Shown: positions 45,070 to 54,886 of the stretch, one piece after another
Position numbering within the stretch: the first letter of the stretch is position 1
Layout of the letters: each line of letters begins with the position of its first letter
Assembly (NCBI GenBank): GCA_038238115.1
Contig: JBBRYB010000002.1
Span: 124,001-188,000 of the forward strand
Source of the DNA: JBBRYB01 sp038238115
GTDB taxonomy: Bacteria; Actinomycetota; Actinomycetes; Propionibacteriales; Nocardioidaceae
DNA length: 64,000 nucleotides
Reading direction: 5' to 3'
Notes under the pieces: model-generated
What the model saw: the letters and a program-made list of their open reading frames with translations, nothing else
Databases searched by the model: none
Told to the model about the DNA's origin: nothing
Program-made: the position numbers and the translations under genes

Positions 45070-47058
45070 TCAGAACCTCCGGATCGACAAGACGTGCACC
45101 GGCTCGATGTATGGGTCCAGGCGCACGTAGTTGCGCTCGCCCCATCGCCAGTTCTCTCCGGTGATCTCGTCCTCGACGACAAAAGTCTCGTGCCAGTCGA
45201 AGCCCAGCGCTGGCATGGTCAGGTGCACGATCGTCTCACGCACGGCATGCGGGTCGACGTTGGCTACCACGATGACGGCGTCGTCACCGTCGTTGCCGCT
45301 TACCTGCTTGCTGAAGCACAGCACGGCCTCGTCATCGGTGGCGTGCACGGTGAGGTTGCGCAACAGGTGCAGGCAGGGATGCCGGCGGCGGATGTCGTTG
45401 AGCCTGCTCAGGTACGGCGCCAGGGTGCGGTCCTCGGTGGTGGCCGCCGCCCAGTCGCGCGGGCGGAGCTGATACTTCTCGGAGTTCAGGTACTCCTCCG
45501 ATCCTGGCCGCACCGCCACATGCTCATAGAGCTCGAATCCGGCGTAGACGCCCCAGCTGGGCGACCCGGTGGCGGCGATGGCGGCGCGCACCTTGAAGGC
45601 GGCCGGGCCGCCGTACTGCAGGTACTCCGACAAGATGTCGGGCGTGTTGACGAAGAGGTTGGGCCGCATCATCGCGCTCGACTCGTGCGACAGCTCGGCG
45701 AGGTAGGTCTCGAGCTCCCACTTGGTGTTGCGCCAGGTGAAGTAGGTGTAGGACTGGTGGAACCCGACCATCCCGAGCCCGTGCATTATCGCCGGCCGGG
45801 TGAACGCTTCGGACAGCAGGACCACGTCGGGGTCGGTCGACCGGAGCTCGGCGATCAGCCACTCCCAGAAGACCAGCGGCTTGGTGTGCGGGTTGTCGAC
45901 ACGGAAGATCCGCACCCCGTGGCTGATCCAGTGGCGCAGCACCCGGAGGCACTCCCGCGACAGCCCCTCGAAGTCGTTGTCGAAGTTGAGCGGGTAGATG
46001 TCCTGGTACTTCTTCGGCGGGTTCTCCGCATAGGCGATCGAGCCGTCGGCGCGGGTCGTGAACCACTCGGGATGACTGCTCACCCAGGGATGGTCCGGGG
46101 CGCACTGCAGGGCGAAGTCCAGCGCGACCTCGAGCCCGAGCGCATTGGCTCTCGCGACGAACGCGTCGAAGTCGTCGAGCGTACCGAGGTCGGGGTGGAT
46201 GGCGTCGTGGCCGCCGTGTCGGGAGCCGATCGCCCACGGCGAGCCTGGGTCATCCGCGGCAGGGCTGAGCGTGTTGTTGGGACCCTTGCGGTTGACCTCG
46301 CCGATGGGATGGATCGGGGGCAGGTAGACCACGTCGAAGCCCATCGCCGACACCGCATCGAGGCGGCCGGTCGCCGTGGCGAAGTTCCCCGGCGTCCAGG
46401 CGCCCGTCGCCTGGTCGAGCGTCGCGCCCTCGGACCTGGGGAAGAGCTCGTACCAGGCCCCGTACAGCGCCCGCGTACGGTCGACGTACAGCGCGAACGG
46501 ACCAGCGCTGGACACCAGCTCCCGCAGGGGGAAGCGAGCCAGGGCGCTGCGGACCTCCGGGCTCGTGAGGGCCGCGAGACGCACCTGCACGGGAAGCTTG
46601 CTGTCCCGGCCGGCGGCGATCGCCGAGCTCAGGGTCAGCCAGCAGGCCTTGCCCTCCTCTGTCTGGGTCGGCACTTGCTCGAGCGCACGGTCGAGCACGA
46701 GGTTGCCTTCGGTGAACATGAGCTCGACGTCGATTTCGGCGGGCACCTTGATCTCCGCCGCGTGGCGCCAGCTGCCGTAGGGATCGGCCCAGGACTCTAC
46801 CCGGAAGCTCCACCGGCCTTCGGCGTCGGGCGCGACCACCGCCTCATAGCGGTCCGGCGTGTCGGTGGTCGCCATCGCGACGAGCCGGCGGTCTTTGCCC
46901 TCGGGATCGGTGAGTACGATGCCGGCACCGAGCTTGTCGTGACCCTCCCGGAAAACGGTCGCCGCGACGTGCAGGGGCTCGCCGGGGACGGCCTTTACCG
47001 GGTAGCACCCCCGCTCGACCACGGGGCTGACGTCGGTGATGGGGATGCGCTCGACCAT
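45070..47058 (-). CDS. glgE: Alpha-1,4-glucan:maltose-1-phosphate maltosyltransferase
   Basis: A 662-residue GH13_3 enzyme that extends alpha-glucans by maltosyl units from maltose-1-phosphate. An N-terminal beta-sandwich domain (about 1-115) and helical insert precede the barrel with GFDVVYLPPIHPIGEVNRKGPNN. Catalytic residues are in FRVDNPHTKPLVFWEW (Asp), VLLSEAFTRPAIMHGL (Glu) and FVNTPDILSEYLQYGGP (Asp). The ATG at 47058 (MVERIPI) is chosen over an upstream frame. First gene of the operon; all four genes overlap or nearly touch, so they should be made together. Confidence 0.97.
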   Translation of the reverse strand: MVERIPITDVSPVVERGCYPVKAVPGEPLHVAATVFREGHDKLGAGIVLTDPEGKDRRLVAMATTDTPDRYEAVVAPDAEGRWSFRVESWADPYGSWRHAAEIKVPAEIDVELMFTEGNLVLDRALEQVPTQTEEGKACWLTLSSAIAAGRDSKLPVQVRLAALTSPEVRSALARFPLRELVSSAGPFALYVDRTRALYGAWYELFPRSEGATLDQATGAWTPGNFATATGRLDAVSAMGFDVVYLPPIHPIGEVNRKGPNNTLSPAADDPGSPWAIGSRHGGHDAIHPDLGTLDDFDAFVARANALGLEVALDFALQCAPDHPWVSSHPEWFTTRADGSIAYAENPPKKYQDIYPLNFDNDFEGLSRECLRVLRHWISHGVRIFRVDNPHTKPLVFWEWLIAELRSTDPDVVLLSEAFTRPAIMHGLGMVGFHQSYTYFTWRNTKWELETYLAELSHESSAMMRPNLFVNTPDILSEYLQYGGPAAFKVRAAIAATGSPSWGVYAGFELYEHVAVRPGSEEYLNSEKYQLRPRDWAAATTEDRTLAPYLSRLNDIRRRHPCLHLLRNLTVHATDDEAVLCFSKQVSGNDGDDAVIVVANVDPHAVRETIVHLTMPALGFDWHETFVVEDEITGENWRWGERNYVRLDPYIEPVHVLSIRRF

Positions 47059-47146
47059 TGCGCAGAACCTATCGAACGTCTCCGCACGGTGCAGCAACCG
47101 CCTGCCCCGAGCACAGGCGGGGCCGCGTTGATCGTGCGCTCTCGTC

Positions 47147-48055
47147 TCAGATCGCCCCGGTGAGGCCGCGCTTGGCCCGAATCCGCCGGGTGAACAGGCC
47201 GAACACCGAGTCCATCGCCATTCCGATGATCAAGATCACGATCATCAGCGCCAACAGCCACGGCGCGCCGCCCACCACGCTGCGCGCGTAGTTGAGCGCA
47301 CCCCCGAGCGACGAGGGACCGTCGAACGGAACGAGCAGCTCACCGGCGAGCAGGCTGCGCCAGGAGAACGCCCAGCCCTGTTTGAGCCCCGCAAGATAGG
47401 CGGGCATGGCGGCCGGCAGCACGATGTGGCGGTATCGGTTGATTCCTGTCGCCCCGATCATCTTGCCGGCGCGCAGCAGAGGCGGCGGTACCTCGTCAAC
47501 CCCTGTGATCACGCCGGCGGCGATGGACGGTGCGGCACCGAGGACGACCACGAACATGATCGCCGACTCGTTGAGCCCGAAGAGGAGCATGGCGAGCGGG
47601 AACCAGGCGATCGACGGCATGGTCTGCATGCCGGCGATGAGAGAGCCGATGGCCAGCCGCATGAAACGCCACTGAACTACAGCGATGCCGAGCACCGTGC
47701 CGGCAGCGAGCGCAAAGCCATAGCCGACCAGGGCCCTGCGCATCGTGCGCGCAACCTGCTCCCACAGCGTGCTGTCGGCGATTGATTGTCCGATCACCTC
47801 GTGCCAGAGGCGGTCGAAGACCGCGGTAGGGCCGGGGAAGACGACCGCGGGCTTCCACTCAGCGACGTAGGCCAGCTGCCAGATGGCCAGCACCAGCCCG
47901 ACGGCGACAAGCTTTGGCCAGGTGGCGGACCAGGCCCTGAGCACGAAGGGGGTGCCCGAATCCTGATGAGCCCGGGGTCCCTGGTCGGCCAGCTCCGCGA
48001 TCTCGGCGGCCGTCGTGTCGATCAGATCGGGCTTGACGGGGACGTCAACGGACAT
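47147..48055 (-). CDS. ABC transporter permease, nitrate/sulfonate/taurine (SsuC/TauC) type
   Basis: A 302-residue permease with a cytoplasmic N-terminal stretch and six helices, including WPKLVAVGLVLAIWQLAYV. The EAA loop GKMIGATGINRYRHIVLPAAMPAYLAGLKQGWAFSWRSLLAGELLV is typical of SsuC/TauC/NrtB. It would import an oxyanion-type organic sulfur or nitrogen compound with the ATPase and binding protein upstream. It overlaps the ATPase gene by 11 bases. Confidence 0.92.
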   Translation of the reverse strand: MSVDVPVKPDLIDTTAAEIAELADQGPRAHQDSGTPFVLRAWSATWPKLVAVGLVLAIWQLAYVAEWKPAVVFPGPTAVFDRLWHEVIGQSIADSTLWEQVARTMRRALVGYGFALAAGTVLGIAVVQWRFMRLAIGSLIAGMQTMPSIAWFPLAMLLFGLNESAIMFVVVLGAAPSIAAGVITGVDEVPPPLLRAGKMIGATGINRYRHIVLPAAMPAYLAGLKQGWAFSWRSLLAGELLVPFDGPSSLGGALNYARSVVGGAPWLLALMIVILIIGMAMDSVFGLFTRRIRAKRGLTGAI

Positions 48056-48851
48056 GCTGGGCCACCTCTGCCCTCAACTCGTGGGTCAGCTGGCCTGACA
48101 GCTGCGCCACACCTGGGTCCTCCAGGGCCCGCGGTCGGTCAAAGCCGATCTCGTACTCCGCTTTGACCTGTCCCGGCGAACTCGTGAACAAGACCGTGCG
48201 GTCCGCCAGCCGAACGGCCTCCCGGACGTTGTGCGTGACGAAGACGATCGTGAGGCCGAGCTCACTGTGGATGCGCTCGATCTCGTCGTGCATCGAGTCC
48301 CGCGTCATCGCGTCGAGGGCGGCGAACGGCTCGTCCATCAAGACGATCTGCGCCTCCTGGGCCAGGACCCGGGCGAGCTGCGTGCGCTGCTTCATCCCGC
48401 CCGACAGCTCGTGTGGGCGCTTGTGTTGGCGTCCGCCGAGGTGGACGAGCTGGAGCAGCTCCTCCACCTTGGCGGCACGCTCGGCCTTGCGTACTCCGCG
48501 CATCTTGAGTGCCAGGTCCACGTTCTGTCCGGCAGTCAGCCACGGGAACAGGGTCGCTTCCTGGAACATGAACGCGACCTTGCGGTCGCCGGTCTCGATG
48601 GACCCCTGGGTTGGTTTGTCGAGGCCGGCGATCAGGTTGAGCAGCGTGCTCTTGCCGCAGCCGCTGGCTCCGACGATGCACACGAACTCCCGTTCGGCGA
48701 CGTCGAGGCTGACGGCCTGGAGGGCCTGGGTATGGTCGGCGCCGCGACCGAACGACTTGCTGACCTGATGAATGCGAACGGCCACGGCGGAGTCGAGGAC
48801 GCCGGAGTCCGCCGCAAGCTGCGCTGTGAGTGTCACGGTGACTTCGGCCAT
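48045..48851 (-). CDS. ABC transporter ATP-binding protein, SsuB/TauB type
   Basis: A 268-residue ATPase with Walker A GASGCGKST (near residue 62), Q-loop FQEATLFPWLTAGQNV, signature LSGGMKQRTQLARVLA, Walker B IVLMDEPFAALDAMTR and H-loop VTHNVREAVRLADR. The FQEATLFPWL Q-loop and AALDAMTR Walker B ending are characteristic of the nitrate/sulfonate/bicarbonate group. It overlaps the binding-protein gene by 19 bases and the permease gene by 11. Confidence 0.93.
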   Translation of the reverse strand: MAEVTVTLTAQLAADSGVLDSAVAVRIHQVSKSFGRGADHTQALQAVSLDVAEREFVCIVGASGCGKSTLLNLIAGLDKPTQGSIETGDRKVAFMFQEATLFPWLTAGQNVDLALKMRGVRKAERAAKVEELLQLVHLGGRQHKRPHELSGGMKQRTQLARVLAQEAQIVLMDEPFAALDAMTRDSMHDEIERIHSELGLTIVFVTHNVREAVRLADRTVLFTSSPGQVKAEYEIGFDRPRALEDPGVAQLSGQLTHELRAEVAQHVR

Positions 48852-49898
48852 GACACCTCGGGCTCACCTGCAGCAGCGAGCAGCTTGTTGAGCGGGTCGA
48901 GGTTGTAGATGTCTGCCAGGTTGTTGATCGGGTCGAGCTGGCCGTTGCTGACCGCGTGGTCAGCACTCTCCAGCAGGGAGTCGGCGATCGGGTCGTTGGT
49001 GAAGGTCAGCTTCGACCAGGCCTTGTCCAGTGCACCGGCCGGGATGGTCGCACCCGTCTTGTTTGCGATGTAGCCGCCGATCAACGTCTTGGCCTCGTCC
49101 GGATTGCTTGCGATGTAGTCGTTGGCAGCGATCTGCCCCGTGAGCAGGTCGTCGACGAGATCGGGATGTGCGGACAGGAAGTCGTTACGAACGAGCAGGT
49201 GGGTCGTGACGAAGCGTCCCTTGGGCCACAGCGTGGACTCGTCGACCAGGCGGGTGGCTCCGGCCGCCTCGAGGACCGACGCATAGGGCCCCGGCACCCA
49301 GGCGCCGTCGATCTCCCCGGTCTGGAAGGCCTGGACCGTGACGCTGTTGTCCTGGTTGATGACAGTGACGTCGCCCTTGCCGTCGGCGTCGACGTGGTAT
49401 CCCTGCTGGCCGAGCCAGTACTTGAGAGCGACGTCTTGGGTGTTGGCGGGCCCAGGGGTGGCCAAGGTCTTGCCCGCGAGGTCCGCAGGTGACGTGATGT
49501 CGCTGCTGACCATCAGCGAAGCGCCGCCGGAGGTGGCACCGCTGATGACGGAGACGCTCGGGGTCGGAGGCGAAGGCCGTGATGGCCGGGCTCGGACCGA
49601 TGTAGGACGCGTCGAGGCCGCCACTTTGGAGCTGGGTGATGACGTCGCTCCCGCTGTTGAAGTCGATGGCCTTGAGACTGGCGCCGTCGGCCTTGAGGTT
49701 GTCCTCGAAGTAGCCCTTGTCGATGCCCACGATGGCGCTGCCATGGGTGAGGTTAGGGAAGTAGCCGAGCTTGACCTCGGTCGAGCCGCTGGCGCTGCTG
49801 TCGCTGGAGCTGCACGCCGCGAGAGAGGTCGCCATGACCCCCATCGCGACCAGCACCCCGAGACCGCGCAGCCGTGCTCTGGCCTTAGGATCAGGCAC
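48833..49898 (-). pseudogene. SsuA-like ABC substrate-binding lipoprotein, single frameshift
   Basis: The N-terminal part, from a GTG at 49898, has a signal peptide and lipobox (VAMGVMATSLAACSSSD) and the family segment KLGYFPNLTHGSAIVGIDKG, reaching SYIGPSPAITAFASD. The C-terminal part continues in another frame: SVSVISGATSGGASLMVSSD, DLAGKTLATPGPANTQDVAL, to the stop at 48833. Removing one base from the G4 run at 49560-49563 (C4 on the coding strand) joins them as AITAFASDPSVSVISGATSGG. The rest of the operon is intact, so this is either a very recent mutation or a sequencing error in a homopolymer. Repaired length about 354 residues. Confidence 0.85.
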
Positions 49899-49904
49899 TG
49901 TGGT

Positions 49905-49945
49905 CTTCTAAAAAAGTAAAGTTAATTGACTTACAAGACAAAGAC
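49905..49945 (-). promoter_or_regulatory. AT-rich upstream region of the SsuABC-like operon
   Basis: A markedly AT-rich patch in otherwise GC-rich DNA directly upstream of the binding-protein start. It contains GTAAAGTTAATTGACTTAC (49916-49934), whose outer arms GTAA(A)GT/ACTTAC form an imperfect inverted repeat. It is likely the promoter/operator region of the transporter operon. The regulator is unknown. Confidence 0.4.
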
Positions 49946-50043
49946 TATGGCGAAGGGATGGGACATGCTGCGGATTCCGCGAAGTTGTCGCCGCCTCGCG
50001 TGTCCGATTAGTCCTGGACGTGAGACATCGCTACCGTTTTCCG

Positions 50044-52635
50044 GTGCGCGCCATCAGACGGTTCACCGTCCGCCCCGTCCTGCCCGATGCCTTGCGTCCC
50101 TTAGAGGAGCTCGTCACGAACCTCCGGTGGTCGTGGCACCCGGAGACCCAGGATCTCTTCGAGACGGTCGACGCGGCGGCCTGGGCCGCCAGCAACCACG
50201 ACCCGGTGCGCCTCCTCGGCAACGTCCCCGCTTCACGGCTGCGGCTGCTCAGCCAGGACAAACGCTTCATCAAACGGCTGGAGCTTGCCCGGGCCGACCT
50301 CGAGGAGTATGTGACGGGCAACCGCTGGTACCAGTCCCTCGGCGCCGACGTTCCGCGGCAGATCGCGTACTTCTCTCCCGAGTTCGGGATCGCGGCCGTG
50401 CTTCCGCAGTACTCCGGTGGCCTCGGCATCCTCGCCGGCGACCACCTCAAGTCGGCGAGCGATCTCGGTGTCCCGATCCTCGGCGTCGGCCTGCTCTACC
50501 GCCACGGGTACTTCCGGCAGCTGCTGTCCCATGAGGGCTGGCAGCAGGAGCGCTACCCGGTGATGGATCCCGACGAACTTCCCTTGACGCTGCTTCGTGA
50601 GGTCGACGACTCACCGGCCAAGATCTCCATCGCGATCGCCGGTGGTCTCCAGCTCGTCGCTCATGTCTGGGTCGCCCAGGTCGGGCGGGTGCCACTGCTG
50701 CTCATGGACTCCGACATCGAGGACAACCCGCTGCCGCTGCGAGACGTGACCGACCGGTTGTACGGCGGTGGCTCTGACCACCGGCTGCACCAGGAGCTGC
50801 TGCTGGGTGTCGGCGGAGTGCGAGCCATCCGGGCCTACTGTGCGCTCACCGGCGCGGAGGCGCCCGAGGTCTTCCACACCAACGAGGGCCACGCGGGCTT
50901 CCTCGGTATCGAGCGCATCTGCGAGTTCATCGGCGACGATGGCCTGGACTTCGACGCCGCGGTCGAGAAGGCCAGGGCAGGCACCGTCTTCACGACCCAT
51001 ACGCCGGTCCCGGCCGGGATCGACCGCTTCCCGCGTGAGCTCGTCGAGATGCAGTTCAGCGGCGAGAATGCCGTCAACGGCGTGCCGGTCGACAAGATCC
51101 TGGCGCTCGGCGCGGAGGACTACGAGGGCGGCGACCCGACAGTCTTCAACATGGCGGTGATGGGATTTCGGCTGTCCGGCCGCGCCAACGGGGTGAGCAA
51201 GCTGCACGGCCATGTCTCCCGGCAGATGTTCGCCGGACTGTGGCCGGGGTTCGACGAGTCCGATGTTCCCATCACGTCGATCACCAACGGCGTACACGCC
51301 CCGACGTGGGTGGCACGGGAAGTCTTCGAGGTCGCCGAACATGCCCGCGTGCTGTCGGAGTTCGACAGTCTGCGGGACTGGTCGGCAATCGACAGGCTTC
51401 CCGGGCGTGCGCTGTGGGACGCCAAGCGCAGGCTGCGGGCGAAGCTTGTCGAAGACGTTCGCGAGCGGGTCCGCAAGTCATGGCTCCAGCGCGGCGCCAG
51501 CCGGGCCGAGCTCGGCTGGGTCGAATCGGTCCTCGACCCTGACGTGCTCACGGTCGGGTTCGCCCGGCGCGTGCCGTCGTACAAGCGGCTGACGCTGATG
51601 CTGCGCGACCCGGACCGGCTGAAGAAGCTGCTGCTGCATCCCGAGCGTCCGATCCAGCTCGTCATCGCCGGCAAGGCCCATCCGGCCGACGAAGGTGGCA
51701 AGCGGCTTATCCAGGAAATCGTCAGGTTCTCGGACAGTGTGACCGTGCGGCACCGGATGGTGTTCCTCCCGAACTACGACATCGCGATGGCCCAGCCCCT
51801 CTACCCGGGCTGCGACGTGTGGCTCAACAACCCGCTGCGCCCCTACGAGGCGTGCGGGACGTCAGGGATGAAGGCGGCGCTCAACGGCGGGTTGAACCTG
51901 TCGATCCTCGACGGCTGGTGGGACGAGTGGTATGACGGCGACAACGGCTGGGCGATCCCCTCCGCCGACGGTGTCGACGACACCGACCGGCGTGACGACA
52001 TCGAGGCGGAGGCGCTCTACGACCTGCTGGAGGCCGAGGTCGCACCACGCTTCTACGACGTCGACCGCGACCGGCTGCCGAGCCGCTGGCTCGAGATGGT
52101 CAGGCACACACTGAAGTCGCTGGGCCCCAAGGTGCTCGCCTCCCGGATGGTGCGTGACTACGTGCACCAGCTCTACACACCGGCCGCGCTGGGCTCGCGT
52201 CGCATCATCGGCGACGACGCTGCCGCTGCGGCGCTGGCTCACTGGAAGTCAGCAGTTCGCAGGGCGTGGCCACACGTGCGCATCGAGCATGTCGAGTCGA
52301 GCGGCGTCAGCGACGCTCCGGCGCTGGGCCAGACGCTCACCGTCCGCGTGTTCGCCACGCTCGGCCAGCTCGAGCCGGACGACGTCGATGTGCAGGTCGT
52401 GCACGGCCGGGTCGCCGGCGACGACCAGCTCAGGGACCCCAGCGTGGCGAGCCTGGAGCACGCGGAGGCTTACGAGGGAGGCCGACACCGCTTCGAGGCC
52501 GAGATGGGTCTGAATCAGACCGGTCCGTTCGGCTACACCGTGCGCATTCTGCCCAAGAACGACCTGCTCGCTTCGGCTGCGGAGGTCGGGGTGGTGGCGT
52601 GGCCACCAGACGTCAACGAGCTCGAGATCATCTGA
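50044..52635 (+). CDS. glgP: Alpha-glucan phosphorylase
   Basis: About 863 residues of the glycogen/maltodextrin phosphorylase family (the GT35 'GlgP' branch of actinobacteria), releasing glucose-1-phosphate. It begins RAIRRFTVRPVLPDALRPLEELVTNLRWSWHP, then YFSPEFGIAAVLPQYSGGLGILAGDHLKSASDLG, HTNEGHAGFL, and the PLP region YEACGTSGMKAALNGGLNLSILDGWWDEWYDGDNGW. I place the start at the GTG at 50044 (VRAIRRF), the usual family beginning; a GTG at 50020 would add eight residues. Divergent from the transporter operon; it degrades the glucan made by the GlgE operon. Confidence 0.94.
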   Translation: MRAIRRFTVRPVLPDALRPLEELVTNLRWSWHPETQDLFETVDAAAWAASNHDPVRLLGNVPASRLRLLSQDKRFIKRLELARADLEEYVTGNRWYQSLGADVPRQIAYFSPEFGIAAVLPQYSGGLGILAGDHLKSASDLGVPILGVGLLYRHGYFRQLLSHEGWQQERYPVMDPDELPLTLLREVDDSPAKISIAIAGGLQLVAHVWVAQVGRVPLLLMDSDIEDNPLPLRDVTDRLYGGGSDHRLHQELLLGVGGVRAIRAYCALTGAEAPEVFHTNEGHAGFLGIERICEFIGDDGLDFDAAVEKARAGTVFTTHTPVPAGIDRFPRELVEMQFSGENAVNGVPVDKILALGAEDYEGGDPTVFNMAVMGFRLSGRANGVSKLHGHVSRQMFAGLWPGFDESDVPITSITNGVHAPTWVAREVFEVAEHARVLSEFDSLRDWSAIDRLPGRALWDAKRRLRAKLVEDVRERVRKSWLQRGASRAELGWVESVLDPDVLTVGFARRVPSYKRLTLMLRDPDRLKKLLLHPERPIQLVIAGKAHPADEGGKRLIQEIVRFSDSVTVRHRMVFLPNYDIAMAQPLYPGCDVWLNNPLRPYEACGTSGMKAALNGGLNLSILDGWWDEWYDGDNGWAIPSADGVDDTDRRDDIEAEALYDLLEAEVAPRFYDVDRDRLPSRWLEMVRHTLKSLGPKVLASRMVRDYVHQLYTPAALGSRRIIGDDAAAAALAHWKSAVRRAWPHVRIEHVESSGVSDAPALGQTLTVRVFATLGQLEPDDVDVQVVHGRVAGDDQLRDPSVASLEHAEAYEGGRHRFEAEMGLNQTGPFGYTVRILPKNDLLASAAEVGVVAWPPDVNELEII

Positions 52636-52656
52636 GCCGCCGTCATCTGGGCCGAG

Positions 52657-54822
52657 TCAGCCGCTGAGCTGGCCGCCGACCGCTTCGAAGAGGGCGAATG
52701 TGTGGTCGAGCAGCGGAACCGCCTCACCGGGCTTCCACGGCTGTGCGGAGCAACGCGACACGTCAGTGCGGACAACCTCGAGGTAGTGGTCCGCCCAATG
52801 CTCGGGCAGCACCACGTGCACCGGCTCGGATCCCGCGTGCAGCCATAGCACGTACGACGTGTCGTGACGGCGTCGACCCGGCTCGTCGACGGCGCGCAGC
52901 TGGTCGCCCGCGAGAAAGATCCCCAGTGTGCGGGTGCCTGGCTCCAGCCAGGTCCGCTCGGTCATCTCCTGGCCCGAGGAGTCCAGCCAGGTGATGTCCT
53001 TGCGGCCGATCCCGCCGCGCGGCTTGCCCTCGAAGAAGTGGCGTTGGCGCAGGACGGGGTGCTGCGCCCGCAAGGCGAGCAGCGTGCGGGCGAGCTGGTC
53101 GAGGTGTGACCAGTTCGGGTCGAGTTCCCAGGGATACCACGACACCTCGTTGTCCTGGCAGAAGGCGTTGTTGTTGCCGCCCTGCGTGCGCCCGCGCTCG
53201 TCGCCTGCGGTCAGCAAGGGTACTCCAGCCGACAGCAGCAGGGTCGCCAGCATGTTGGCGGCCTGCCGTCGCCGCAGCTCGAGCACGAGCTCGTCGTCGG
53301 TTTCGCCCTCGACGCCGCAGTTCCAGGAGCGGTTGTGGTCGCTCCCGTCCCGGTTGTCCTCGCCGTTCGCCAGGTTGTGCTTGGCGTGATAGGACACCAG
53401 GTCCCGCAAGGTGAAGCCGTCGTGTGACGTGACGAAGTTGATTGACGAGTACGGCGACCTGCCGTCGTCGGCGTACAGGTCGCTCGAGCCCGAGAACCTC
53501 GAGGCGAGATCACGCACGCCGTCGGCCTGCCCGCGCCAGAAGTCGCGCACCGCGTCGCGGTACTTGTCGTTCCACTCACACCAGGGCGCGGGAAACCGGC
53601 CGACCTGGTAGCCCTCGCCGGTCGCGTCCCACGGCTCGGCGATGAGCTTGACGTCACGGAGCACCGGATCTTGGTGAACAGCCGTCAGGAACGGGGCGCT
53701 CAGGTCGACATGGTGGCTGTTTCGCGCCAGGGCGGGCGCGAGGTCGAACCGGAATCCATCGACGTGCATGTGCGTGACCCAGTAGCGCAACGAGTCCATC
53801 ACGAAGCGCAGGACCTGCGGCTCGGACGCGTCGAGGGTGTTGCCGCATCCAGTCACGTCGGCGTAGCGTCCCCAGCCGTCGTCTCGGTAGTAGGCGCGGT
53901 CGTCGTACCCACGAAAACACACCGAGGGGCCGCTCAGCCCGCCCTCGGCGGTGTGGTTGTAGACCACGTCCAGGATCACCTCGATGCCCGCGGCGTGCAG
54001 CGCCTTGACCATCTGCTTGAACTCGGTGATCTGCTCGCCGCCGCTGCCGCTGCTGGAGTAGTCGGCGTGCGGCGCGAAGAAGCCGATCGTGTTGTAGCCC
54101 CAGTAGTTCCTCAGCCCTCGCTCGGTGAGCCAGGGCTCGGAGAGGAAGTGCTGCACGGGCATGAGCTCCAGCGACGTCACTCCGAGGCCACGCAGGTAGT
54201 CGATGACCGCGGGGTGGGCAAGGCCGGCGTACGTGCCGCGCTCGTGCTCGGGGACCTCCGCGTGCAGGCGCGTCAGGCCGCGCACGTGCGCTTCGTAGAT
54301 GACCGTGCGCCGCCAGGGCACACCGGGTCGGCTGTCGTCCTCCCAGTCGAAGCGGTCGTCGCCCACGATGACGCTGCGCGGGGTGTGCGCCGCGCTGTCG
54401 CCCGGGTTGACGTCCCCCGAGTCCTTGAGGACCGCCAACGAGGGGTTCGGCACGAGCGAGCCGCAGATCGCTCGCGCATAGGGGTCGAGCAGGAGCTTGT
54501 CGACGTGGAAGAGCCGGCCCCGCTGCGGGTCCCAGTCCCCGTCCACCCGGAAGCCGTAGTGCTGGCCAGGTCGGGCTCCGGACAGGTACCCATGCCAGAC
54601 GCCCAGCGTCCGCTCGCGCAGGGCCAGCCGCTGCTCCGATCCGTCGTGGTCGAAGAGGCACAGCAACACCGATGCGGCAGCGGGCGCCCAGACGGCGAAG
54701 TTGGTGCCGCCTGCGTCCGGCGTCGCACCGAGGCGTCGGTGGTCACCAGGCAACAACGTCGACGAGGGGGGCGGCGGCGACGGCGATGACGACGACAAGG
54801 GGGGCACGTCGGTGCGGGTCAT
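52657..54822 (-). CDS. glgX: Glycogen debranching enzyme GlgX (isoamylase type)
   Basis: A 721-residue GH13_11 enzyme cleaving alpha-1,6 branches of phosphorylase-limited glucan. The N-terminal 25 residues are a Ser/Pro run (PPLSSSSPSPPPPSS). The CBM48 region has GGTNFAVWAPAAASVLLCLFD; the barrel shows GFRFDLAPALARNSHHVDL (Asp), KLIAEPWDATGEGYQVGRF (Glu), NFVTSHDGFTLRDLVSY (Asp) and the GlgX-specific RTQGGNNNAFCQDNEVSWYPW. The ATG at 54822 is preferred to a frame open to 55098. It converges with glgP, 21 bases apart. Confidence 0.95.
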   Translation of the reverse strand: MTRTDVPPLSSSSPSPPPPSSTLLPGDHRRLGATPDAGGTNFAVWAPAAASVLLCLFDHDGSEQRLALRERTLGVWHGYLSGARPGQHYGFRVDGDWDPQRGRLFHVDKLLLDPYARAICGSLVPNPSLAVLKDSGDVNPGDSAAHTPRSVIVGDDRFDWEDDSRPGVPWRRTVIYEAHVRGLTRLHAEVPEHERGTYAGLAHPAVIDYLRGLGVTSLELMPVQHFLSEPWLTERGLRNYWGYNTIGFFAPHADYSSSGSGGEQITEFKQMVKALHAAGIEVILDVVYNHTAEGGLSGPSVCFRGYDDRAYYRDDGWGRYADVTGCGNTLDASEPQVLRFVMDSLRYWVTHMHVDGFRFDLAPALARNSHHVDLSAPFLTAVHQDPVLRDVKLIAEPWDATGEGYQVGRFPAPWCEWNDKYRDAVRDFWRGQADGVRDLASRFSGSSDLYADDGRSPYSSINFVTSHDGFTLRDLVSYHAKHNLANGEDNRDGSDHNRSWNCGVEGETDDELVLELRRRQAANMLATLLLSAGVPLLTAGDERGRTQGGNNNAFCQDNEVSWYPWELDPNWSHLDQLARTLLALRAQHPVLRQRHFFEGKPRGGIGRKDITWLDSSGQEMTERTWLEPGTRTLGIFLAGDQLRAVDEPGRRRHDTSYVLWLHAGSEPVHVVLPEHWADHYLEVVRTDVSRCSAQPWKPGEAVPLLDHTFALFEAVGGQLSG

Positions 54823-54886
54823 GGGTGACATCCTGCCGGTCCGACGGTGAACCCGGCAGGCAGGCTGGTCAGATACGCTGCCCGAC

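Noticed and set aside
53671..54789. 372-codon plus-strand frame
   Set aside because: Antisense of glgX.
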